Assembly (NCBI RefSeq): GCF_020966635.1
Contig: NZ_JAJKFQ010000001.1
Coordinates: forward strand, 1 to 64,000
From: Stieleria sp. JC731
Lineage (GTDB): Bacteria; Planctomycetota; Planctomycetia; Pirellulales; Pirellulaceae
Direction of reading: 5' to 3'
DNA: 64,000 bases
Below the pieces are notes generated by a model. The model was not told the DNA's origin. It did not search any database and saw nothing but the letters and a program-made list of their open reading frames with translations. Within the stretch, counting starts at the first letter, position 1. The number at the start of each line of letters is the position of its first letter. This document shows, piece by piece, positions 45,701 through 51,923 of this stretch. Made by a program: the position numbers and the translations under genes.

Positions 45701-48700
45701 GGTCGTTCCAACGACCCGTCGAGTAATGAAGCTCGGCATAGTCTTCGCCAGACTGGTCGTTGGGCTCTCCGCCTTCCCAATTGTAGTATCGTCCGTCAAC
45801 GTTGCTGCCGCTGCCGTTCCCGCTCCAAAATGCGTCTCCATCTGCCGAGCCATCGAGCCAACGCCAGTCACCTTCAGTCGTCTGATCGGATGCACCAATC
45901 CAGATGTCGCTGGTGACCATTTCGTGAATCAGATGGTTTTCGTAAGCCGAACGAATGGTGACCAAGCGGCCGCTGACACCGTTGACTTCGGCAGCAACGG
46001 CGTTGGCGATGGCCGCAGATGCTTGGGTAGGAGTCGTCACATAGCGATAGAACTTGTCCGTCGAAGCATCGTACCGCAATGTCGAATCCGCATTCAGAAT
46101 CGCGGTCACCGCATTGGGGATCGCGATGACGCGTATGTCGCCGATGTATGGGCCGTATTGGCTGCTGGGATCTTCGAGAGATGCAAAAGCCAGATCGGTA
46201 CTTGTCGAATCGGCAGTGAATGTAAAGCTGCGCGTTTCTAACGCATTCGTCTCACCCCAGCTCCAGTTGCTTGATTGAGCAACGGTGTAGTCCTGGATCT
46301 GACCGTCGGCACTGACACGCAAATCTTTGACCGCGTCACCACCGGAAAAATCGCCTGTCAAGCTAAAGATCACTTGGTATTGCTGACCGACCGATGTGGT
46401 CAATGTCTGTTCGATGGATCCAGGTGATCCGCCATCCAAGTTGACCAACCTTCCGCCATTTAGTGATTGCCAGCTCGATGATGCGAAGACATCGACGCTT
46501 CCTGAGGTGACCGTCCAGTCTCCGAACGACCCAGTGACTCCAAATTGATCGCCGCTTGGCAAGGATTCAAGGAACAGTCCATCTGCGATCACGTCGGAAT
46601 CTGTATCCGGTTGCGACGGGGTGACATAGCCCACCGTCGCACCATTCACACTGTCTTCGGCAATGTGCAGTCCCGTCGTTGGTGTGCTGGTGCTGAAGCC
46701 ACCGCCACTGGCATGCCCGACCGAAAGTCGGTTGTTGGTCGTGCCTTCGCTGACGATGTCGATGATCTGATTCGACCCGTTCAATTCCATCTGCCAATTG
46801 GCAAGCAATCCGATGGTGCTCGCTTCGGCGGGGCTAAGGTCTAGCTTTTGCTGATAGTTGAGTGAGATTTCTGCTTCGGTACGGATGTCATTCCAGAGTC
46901 GAACGTCATAAAAAGTTCCATGGAATGCCTGGTCAGTGCTGTATCCAGAATTGACGCCATCCTGGTCGTTCCCAATCACCAACTCGCCGCCACCAGCGAT
47001 GGTGTATCCCGCCTGAAGTCCAGTCAACGTTTCGGCGTATTGGCCATCGATATAAAGCTGTACGTCACCGTTGGTGTTGTCCCAGCTAATTGCCAGGTGA
47101 TGAGCATCACCGTTAAGGACACCTGAGTACGTGTTTGCTGTGGTAACACTCGCGCCGTTGACTTGCAGTACGAGATTGTCGGTCGCATTGAAACCCAAAT
47201 TGACCGTATCGTTACCGCTATAGTAAGAAAGCAGCGTTGGAGAGGTGTTTTGATCCTGAATCGAAAAAGTCGACTCGAAAGTGAACTCGGTCAAACCGCC
47301 GAAGATCGATCCACCATCGGCAGCGATAAAGTAGGCGTCATTGCCGCCATCGATATTCAACTCGGTGCCACCGGATAGGTCTGTCGGACCGTTGCTCGAT
47401 TCGGCGACATCGGTAAGCGAGACGTTGAACGATTCGGTACGTGAGTTTCCGTCGATATCGGTGACACGAATCGAGAGCGTTTGCGACGAATTGGTTTCAA
47501 AGTCCAACAACGTTCCATCGGCTACCGTGATCTGTCCGCTATCGCTATTGATGGCGAATGCCCCGGCCACCGTTTGTGATAACAGGGTATATGTCAACGG
47601 CTGGGCCACATCGAGAACTGTGTCGGCATCCCATTCGATGATGTAACCATTGTCAGAACCGCCGTCGTTGGCTTCGTCATCCCATTGTCCGTTGGGACGG
47701 ATCACTAGATAGTCTTGTACTCCACCGCTGTCGTCAGGTTGGCTGCCGGAAATCCAATTTTGATAGGCACCATCGACTGGGGTACCGTTTGTTCCGCCGG
47801 ACCAGAAAAAGTCCGAATTGGTTCCGTTCTGACGCCATCGCCAAGCGCCTTCGGATGTGGCATCGGTTCCGCCAAGAAATAGTTCTTTGGAAACGGAACT
47901 GGCTATCCCAAAGAGGACTTCTTGTTCCGCCGCGTTTTGGACCGTTGCGAGTTGTCCGCCAACGCCGTTCAGGGTGGCTGCCATTGCATTCGTTTCGGCA
48001 GTTGCCCAGTCCGTGTTGGTGGTAATCGCTTTGTAGAATTTTCCAGTTTCGGCGCTGTAGACCAAATCCGGATCGGCTGCCAGCAGGGTCGCGATCAAAG
48101 AGTCGCGTTGTGGGTCAATGCCACCAACAGATCCGACGACAGTACCGTCAACGGCATCCTCGGCGACCGTGAATGTCAAGTCGGCAACACTGGCGGTAAA
48201 GCCAGCAACGTGCTGCAGCGTTAAGTTGTTTCCGCTGACCGATTCGGTAACAACTCCGTCGACGGATAAATTGTCAAACTTCCATTGGGCGACCATCCCG
48301 GATTCGTTCGATGGCAGATCGGAAGCGTACGACGCCTTGATTTCGGTAGCGGTGCGAACGTCGGAAAAGACGCGTGTGTTGTGGAGTGTGCCCTTGAAAA
48401 TCTGCGTCTGGAGGAAAGAACCGCCGACGCTGTCCTGTTCTTGGCCGAACACCAGCGAGCCTGATCCGAGGGTGTAACCGGTTTGGAGGCCTGTACCGCT
48501 TTCGATCAAATCCCCGTCGACATAAATCGCCCAGTTGCCTGCGGTGTTATCCCACGTCCACGAAAACTGGTGTTGATTGCCGTCGCGATAAAGGTCGTAG
48601 TCAACAGCACTCAAGTGACGTGAGACATCGCCGATATGAATCGAGACACCCCCACCATCAAAGATCAAAAGCAATTCGTTGAAATGAGACGGTGTCGCAT

Positions 48701-50714
48701 ACGAAAGTAGGGTCGTATCGTTGACAAGATCAGTGGTCGAAAACTGAGTCTCGAAGGTGAATGCGGTTCGTCCGCCAAAGATCGCGGCTCCATCATCAGC
48801 AATCAAGTAGGTGTCGTTGCCGCCATCACTGTTAATCAGCAGGCCGCCACCGGTTGTTGATGTTGTTTGCAGATCTTCGGGACCGGGGACGTATTCGTAG
48901 GCACCGATATCAACATTCGCATCTCGACTTCCGCCGGTCTGGTCAACCGTCTCGGCTGAACCCGTGGCAGCGTTGTACGCAATGCTTGTCGGGGTAAAAG
49001 TGTGTAGAAATGTCTCTTCGTAGGCAGATAAAGCTGATAAGCCAGCATCGCTTCCTAACGTGTCACTACCGACGGTTCCACTAAACCCGAGGTTGTGTTC
49101 GATGATGTTGTAGCCGCCGCTAACGATGGTGGCGTTGACATCGTTGCCGCCAAACTGTGACGTGTTGTCTCCGAAGATGGAATACGAAACATTGATGGTC
49201 GCGTCAGGTGAATTAAGGCCGCCACCATTTCCGCTGGCTGAATCATTTGCCGCGATTGTGGAGTGCGTGATGTTGACAACAGTGCCACCGTTGACCGCAT
49301 AAATCCCGGCACCATCGTAAGTCGCTTGGTTGCCGCTGACGGTGACATTGTTCAGCGTCGTCGTTCCGGCGCTGACGTAAAGTCCTGCACCGCTGGTGGA
49401 AGAATTATTGTTGATGATTGCGACGCGTTCTAGCGTTGTGGTACCACTGGACGAGATACCACCCCCGGTCGTGTTACCGACGGTGTTGTTGGCAACGACT
49501 AAGTCGCTCGCGCTAAGGGTTCCTTCGACGTAGATCCCGGCGCCAGTCTCGGTTCCAGACGAAGCTCCAGTCAGTGTCAAAGAACTGATATCAAGGATTC
49601 CACCACCTTGAACATGAAAGATTCGGTCGGAAAGCGAAGAGGCATCGATCGTGGTGCCTGTCGCGCCGAGCCCAACGATCGTGATGTCACTGGTGATGTC
49701 CAAGTCACCTGTTGAACCGGCATTGTCGTATTGGCCGGTGATGTCCAGCACGTAGGTCCCTTCGCCGAGGATGATGGTATCGGCACCAGCGGTGTTGTTG
49801 GCTGCGATGATCGCTTCACGCAAAGAGATCCCAGTGCCGCCCGGTGTGGCGTTCAGGGAACTGATATCGGTCGTCGTTCCATCGAGTTCATCGGCAAAGG
49901 TGGTTACGGTGATGGTGGCGAGAGTGTCGTACCAGTTCGATTGTGCGGACACCCCAACGACGACTTCCGTTTGGATGTCACCGACGATGTATTCCAAGTC
50001 CCAGTCACCGCCCAGCGAGGCATGCCCAGTCGCGTCGTCGCTTGCAGCGATATCGCACTGGCACAACGCGGCGATCGAATCAACAAGCAATCGACCTTGA
50101 TCGGTTGACGCCAAGTCACAGCCGTAGACCAACATGTCCGCATCGACGTCCAAAGCGTTCCGCCACTGGACCAGTTCGCCGGCATAGCCCTGGATCGATT
50201 GAGAATCCAACCGAGAATTGCCTAGCTGGATTCCACTGCCGTCACCGTGGCTAAGGATGTGGATCGCATCGACGCCACGAAGGTCCGTCAACGATTGAGT
50301 GATCTGGTCGATCCCGTCGCTATCTGCGGAAAGACGGACAACGACCCACTGTGTGTCCTGACCCGATTGATCGCGCAGACCTGCTAGCAGTTCATCGGCG
50401 TTTTCGACTCCCGCATCAATGATGACAACTTCTAACGCGGTCGCACTGGTTTCGTCATAGCTGGCTTGGCCGTCTGCAATCAGATCGTTGTGTCCTTCGT
50501 CAACGATGATCGGTTGATCCGTTTCGGTTAATTCGCCAGTCGGAGTCGGTACCGTTTCGTCGACGTCGAAGGAAAAGCCTTCGAGCAAATGATCGAAGTA
50601 GGCCAAATCGCCGCTCGCATCTCCTTCGCCTTGGTGGAATCCGTCAGCGCTGAGCAGGATACGGTCTTCGAGCTGATAAAAGTCAAAGACACGGTTTGGC
50701 ATTTTCGTAGACAC
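36732..50714 (-). CDS. Giant LEPRxLL-type surface protein: DUF4347, beta-helix, LamG, C-type lectin, cadherin-like repeats
   Basis: A 4660-residue protein. It starts with FYQLEDRILLSADG (residues 12-25), a LEPRxLL-type signature. DUF4347 spans about 92-265 (DAIHILSHGDGSGIQLGN, LVYGCDLAST). A CSLREA motif (TGISLREAIIAANNT) near 300 leads into a right-handed beta-helix to about 560. LamG domains lie near 630-840, 1110-1305 and 1870-2075, and C-type-lectin-like domains near 885-1010 and 1540-1690. From about 2080 to 4425 come cadherin/VCBS-like repeats of the VNDAPV type, including a near-identical 531-residue duplication. The tail has a Thr/Glu/Asp-rich linker (4430-4500), a charged helix, and a hydrophobic segment near 4590-4625 before the last 35 residues. 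The start could be GTG 50714 or ATG 50702. Probably exported and anchored, with roles in adhesion. Confidence 0.93.
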   Translation of the reverse strand: MSTKMPNRVFDFYQLEDRILLSADGFHQGEGDASGDLAYFDHLLEGFSFDVDETVPTPTGELTETDQPIIVDEGHNDLIADGQASYDETSATALEVVIIDAGVENADELLAGLRDQSGQDTQWVVVRLSADSDGIDQITQSLTDLRGVDAIHILSHGDGSGIQLGNSRLDSQSIQGYAGELVQWRNALDVDADMLVYGCDLASTDQGRLLVDSIAALCQCDIAASDDATGHASLGGDWDLEYIVGDIQTEVVVGVSAQSNWYDTLATITVTTFADELDGTTTDISSLNATPGGTGISLREAIIAANNTAGADTIILGEGTYVLDITGQYDNAGSTGDLDITSDITIVGLGATGTTIDASSLSDRIFHVQGGGILDISSLTLTGASSGTETGAGIYVEGTLSASDLVVANNTVGNTTGGGISSSGTTTLERVAIINNNSSTSGAGLYVSAGTTTLNNVTVSGNQATYDGAGIYAVNGGTVVNITHSTIAANDSASGNGGGLNSPDATINVSYSIFGDNTSQFGGNDVNATIVSGGYNIIEHNLGFSGTVGSDTLGSDAGLSALSAYEETFLHTFTPTSIAYNAATGSAETVDQTGGSRDANVDIGAYEYVPGPEDLQTTSTTGGGLLINSDGGNDTYLIADDGAAIFGGRTAFTFETQFSTTDLVNDTTLLSYATPSHFNELLLIFDGGGVSIHIGDVSRHLSAVDYDLYRDGNQHQFSWTWDNTAGNWAIYVDGDLIESGTGLQTGYTLGSGSLVFGQEQDSVGGSFLQTQIFKGTLHNTRVFSDVRTATEIKASYASDLPSNESGMVAQWKFDNLSVDGVVTESVSGNNLTLQHVAGFTASVADLTFTVAEDAVDGTVVGSVGGIDPQRDSLIATLLAADPDLVYSAETGKFYKAITTNTDWATAETNAMAATLNGVGGQLATVQNAAEQEVLFGIASSVSKELFLGGTDATSEGAWRWRQNGTNSDFFWSGGTNGTPVDGAYQNWISGSQPDDSGGVQDYLVIRPNGQWDDEANDGGSDNGYIIEWDADTVLDVAQPLTYTLLSQTVAGAFAINSDSGQITVADGTLLDFETNSSQTLSIRVTDIDGNSRTESFNVSLTDVAESSNGPTDLSGGTELNIDGGNDAYFIAADGGSIFGGLTEFTFESTFSIQDQNTSPTLLSYYSGNDTVNLGFNATDNLVLQVNGASVTTANTYSGVLNGDAHHLAISWDNTNGDVQLYIDGQYAETLTGLQAGYTIAGGGELVIGNDQDGVNSGYSTDQAFHGTFYDVRLWNDIRTEAEISLNYQQKLDLSPAEASTIGLLANWQMELNGSNQIIDIVSEGTTNNRLSVGHASGGGFSTSTPTTGLHIAEDSVNGATVGYVTPSQPDTDSDVIADGLFLESLPSGDQFGVTGSFGDWTVTSGSVDVFASSSWQSLNGGRLVNLDGGSPGSIEQTLTTSVGQQYQVIFSLTGDFSGGDAVKDLRVSADGQIQDYTVAQSSNWSWGETNALETRSFTFTADSTSTDLAFASLEDPSSQYGPYIGDIRVIAIPNAVTAILNADSTLRYDASTDKFYRYVTTPTQASAAIANAVAAEVNGVSGRLVTIRSAYENHLIHEMVTSDIWIGASDQTTEGDWRWLDGSADGDAFWSGNGSGSNVDGRYYNWEGGEPNDQSGEDYAELHYSTGRWNDLPDNGSYNQHYVIEWDASEVLSGYSFTLTDDAGGRFAIDSGSGQITVADATLLDYETTPSHSITVQVADAYGNTYDETFSITVDDGVDARFTIPIGQSVDEDNSLTFSSGGGNAIVLEDGSTQNPTVTTTLSVNQGNLTLGSTTGLKFLSGTSNGQSTLTFSGTQSDINAALEGLQYSPTANYNGSDTLTVSTGTTSATDTNLYARYEFMDGVYTDQSGNGLDGTGNSDPAVTLDATRGDVIVLDSNDSITVSSGTASLADEVTISAWVNLDAAQQDAVFLSVGDAFYVSLDTSSPGGGISLTADSFTTNTSNPAHQIAGTGWHHIAATFDDVANEINLYLDGTLIANVSASVDIDWATAISQDLTIGSLSDGSMSFVGSLDDVRVYDAILTESEVAAVMGDQGPDTEVVNITVNAINDDPTNAGSLPSDILVTIDTTSNINLSSVDFSDVDAASGNITVTLTTSTGGQLSASSGGGVTVGGSASAMTFTGTITDLNTFFDTPTNIQYIHGTPGTTGDNADTISVTINDGGNTGSGGGGDVSLGTVNIDISPPNQAPVLFPYGPVYNTAEDAGSLTASVAMVLSSSMSDPDPGAVEGIALYGFTGSGGTLEYSLDGSNWFTVTTVSPTGALLLRDTDLFRFTPSTENGGTLQLDYRGWDQTSGTAGTYVDSSVNGGSSAFSSASDQVNVNITSVNDAPVLDSSGSMTLTSITEDDTNNAGDSIASIISSAGGDRITDVDNGAVEGIAITSLNSGNGTWQYSTNGGSTWTDVGAVANNSALLLRSTDLVRFQPDGDNGTSADFTFRAWDQTSGAAGSKVDTSTNGGTSAFSSATESAAITVTAINDDPTNAGSLPSDISVTEDQASNVDLSAINLSDVDAGASSITVTLSTSTGGQLSVSSGGGVTVGGSASAMTLTGTVSDLNTFLDTASNIQYQHATANLNGNDADQIAVVVNDNGNTGTGGGGDISLGTVNVDITAVNDEQVLSTNTGATFTEASTGNTITTAMLETTDVDNATNQLTYTVSTTPSNGTVYRNGVALSATDTFTQADIDANLITYSHDGSQTSSDAFNFTVDDGAGSNTAGTFNITISAVNDAPVTAAIEGTPLAYTENQAATAITSTLALTDVDDANLESAVVQITGNYANGQDVLSFVNQNGITGSWDAATGTLTLTGTATVADYQTALRSVAYSNTSDAPNTSQRTVSFTVNDGDVNSNTQTRAIDVTAANDAPVLDNTGSMTLTTITEDDTNNAGDSIASIISSAGGDRITDVDNGAVEGIAITSLNSGNGTWQYSTNGGSSWTDVGAVANNSALLLRSTDLVRFQPDGDNGTSADFTFRAWDQTSGAAGSKVDTSTNGGTSAFSSATESAAITVTAINDDPTNAGSLPSDISVTEDQASNVDLSAINLSDVDAGASSITVTLSTSTGGQLSASSGGGVTVGGSASAMTLTGTVSDLNTFLDTASNIQYQHTTANLNGNDADQIAVVVNDNGNTGTGGGGDISLGTVNVDITAVNDEQVLSTNTGATFTEASTGNTITTAMLETTDVDNATNQLTYTVSTTPSNGTVYRNGVALSATDTFTQADIDANLITYSHDGSQTSSDAFNFTVDDGAGSNTAGTFNITISAVNDAPVTASIEGTPLAYTENQAATAITSTLALTDVDDANLESAVVQITGNYANGQDVLSFVNQNGITGSWDSATGTLTLTGTATVADYQTALRSVAYSNTSDAPNTSQRTVSFTVNDGDVNSNTQTRAIDVTAVNDAPVLTTFAPTYNTSEDAAPLTTTVSALLGSYLSDPDAGAVEGIAVFGFSGSGGTIEYSLDGSNWVALPSVSPSSALLLRDTDFVRFIPATDNGGTLLFDYRGWDQTTGSAGSQVDATTTGGTTAFSAVSDQVTVNVASVNDEEVLSTNTGSTVAEGSTGNIITNTQLQTTDVDNTTSQLTYTVDSAPGNGTLYRNGVALSASDTFTQADIDSNLITYNHDGSQTSSDSFSFTVDDGTGTTTSSSFSWSITNVNDAPVASAIEGTALTYTENAGALQISSTLSLADVDDTQLESAVIQISGNYVNGEDTLAFTNQNGITGSWDSATGTLTLSGTATVADYQAALRSVTYSNGSDNPSALSRTVTFTINDGDVDSNSQSRNISISAVNDDPTNAGSLPSDVNVTEDVAGAIDLSAIDLNDIDANSGNLTVTLSTSTGGNLTASNGGGVVVGGSGSGSITLTGTLSDLNTYLNTPSNVQYLHATTNTFGNDADTITVTVNDGGNTGSGGGGNINLGTVNVDIAGVNDEQVLATNSTPTFGEASTGNTITNAMLETTDVDHASSQLTYSVDSAPTNGTIFRSGVALSATDTFTQADIDAGLITYDHDGSQTVSDAFSFTVDDGTGTTTSATFNITIAAVNDPPVTSSIEGASLGYTENDGAVSITSSLTLSDVDDTNLESATVQISANYVNGQDVLSFTNQNGITGSWDAATGTLTLSGTASVADYQTALRSVTYENTSEAPSTGTRTVSFTINDGELDSNTQSRSITIASINDDPGNSGGLPSDVTTIEDINSAIDLSAINLTDLDAGTSDLTVTLSTSTGGLLSASGGSGVIVTGSGSNTLTLTGNLTDLNTFLDASSNIQYLHGTPNLNGNDADTIDVVVNDNGNSGTGGGTDIQLGTVNVDITSVNDAPVATGESFDLRTPDSDLSIASSGLVFNDTDLDGDTLSVVLVSSPTNGTLTLQPGGVLLYTPNSGFGGIDTFLYRVTDGSLESNTVSVSINVQLAAPYVAPTSTTDTNDTSTDDSNTDTQSEETQTEDTTEPDNSNTEESNTESETQNSETTPTATAPGEVAGPNGPVPVVGQQNDSGDDENDASGEKKEAIERERIERLASSYRSSRTIISADGVFSPELAQLDRLLREDMQQAIIWSQWDNREQFHDKSTSSVSYVGYAGASIGMFSVGYVMWALRGGAMVGVFASALPAWRFIDPIAMLSAYRDFKDSTEDGLESLIRTRR
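40441..43626. repeat. 1593-bp tandem duplication inside the giant gene
   Basis: Two adjacent copies, 40441-42033 and 42034-43626, share the same sequence with only scattered substitutions by eye. The period of 1593 bases is exactly 531 codons, so the frame is kept. In the protein the unit begins at the LDNTGSMTL-type block and ends at a TRAIDVTA-type block. Older, more diverged copies flank it. Confidence 0.9.
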
Positions 50715-51442
50715 GATGATTTACAGGTTGCAAGTCAAGTGGTAGTTCCGCGACCAGGTCGGCGGAAAATGTGGCTAGCGTCTGTCGCTAGACCCAAGCC
50801 ATGCCAGAAAACGGTTTCATCAAACGTGTTTTGCAGAGTGGGCAGCAGCTGACTCTCAGAATGACGCTGATTGTCAGAATGGGCCCGTACGATGGACTGC
50901 TTCCCCCGCATTGGTTCGCTTCAAGTTTTCTGGCAGAGCCTAGAACACGTGTGCAACTCTATGTCAGCAAAAAGCGTGGGGCCTTACCCCCGATCCTTCA
51001 ACATGTTGCTTGAGGGCGTTCAGACAGGTGGTGTTGGGGTGGTTACCGAGCTTGGTGGGGTTGTGTCGGTCGATCGACAGCATCACCAGCGGTAAAAGCC
51101 CAATGAAGTCCGCATGATTCCGGTCCGATACGCGCGACTTCAACGTTCAATGGGGTGTTGCGACGCAGGCTTTTAGCGGGGGGAAAGCAGGTTTGGATCC
51201 AGTTCTGGACGGTCAGATGGCACCTATGCGCTTGGTCCCTGACCACTTGGAACCAGCGAGTTGGGATTCGGTAAGCATCGAGGCGCAGGGTTCGCGTTTG
51301 TCCAACGCCTTTCGCTGAGCGGTTTCCAAGGTTCGTTGGCCCATGATTTGCAACCAAGGCTACGGTGTTGAGTGTCTCACAGCGGAGTCAACGAATAGCT
51401 GTTTGACGCTGCAAGTTTTCTCTTCAAATTAGAGGTGCCGAG
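50715..51442. other. Long intergenic region upstream of the giant gene
   Basis: About 730 bases without a supported gene. It must hold the promoter of the giant gene near its right end of minus-strand transcription and the promoter of the small plus-strand gene. A small hairpin (CTAGCG-5 bases-CGCTAG, 50775-50791) lies about 60 bases from the giant start. Short frames on both strands lack ribosome-binding sites and look random. Confidence 0.5.
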
Positions 51443-51658
51443 ATGCGTGGATTACTGATCGCAGTCCTAGTTGTGGCTGCATTGTTTTTGATCGGCTGGT
51501 TGAAATACGATGATTCCAACGGCGATCCGACGGTGCGAATTGATTCTGCAAACGTACGGCAAGACACGTCTGAAATGGTCGAAACGACAAAGAACGCTGC
51601 CGAAGAGATCGACCGCCGAGTCGATGTTGATATCCACGGCGAAAATGTGACTTACTAG
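51443..51658 (+). CDS. Small membrane-anchored protein
   Basis: A 71-residue protein with one N-terminal membrane segment (GLLIAVLVVAALFLIGWL) and a charged, probably helical tail outside the membrane. GAGG lies about 8 bases before the ATG at 51443. No recognised family; similar single-helix proteins are common in planctomycetes. The gene stands alone. Confidence 0.75.
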   Translation: MRGLLIAVLVVAALFLIGWLKYDDSNGDPTVRIDSANVRQDTSEMVETTKNAAEEIDRRVDVDIHGENVTY

Positions 51659-51723
51659 TCGCGTTGTCTCTTCCCTGCCAATCGCCGAATTGCGTTGGCG
51701 ACTCTGTCGCTCTGACTGAATAA

Positions 51724-51750
51724 AGATCTCTTGTTCTTGGCAAGGGATCT
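51724..51750 (+). terminator. Hairpin after the small membrane protein gene
   Basis: AGATCTCTTG (51724-51733) pairs with CAAGGGATCT (51741-51750) with one G-T pair and a 7-base loop, 65 bases after the stop codon. There is no T tract, so termination here is only a suggestion. Confidence 0.35.
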
Positions 51751-51923
51751 AAGCCGGATTCTGTATGTTCCCGATCTGAATCGATTTCGCCGAATACAAC
51801 TGCGAAAGATTTCAGATATGCTAACGGGCTTACCTTCCTGCCATCTATCGCGATTCCCCGAGCTATAGTCCCGCGCTATAGTTCACGCGGTAGCTTTGAC
51901 CTTCAGAATTCACGAGCACATCT

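Noticed and set aside
51043-51357. Minus-strand 104-codon frame upstream of the giant gene
   Set aside because: No ribosome-binding site, no recognisable pattern and base use unlike neighbouring genes.
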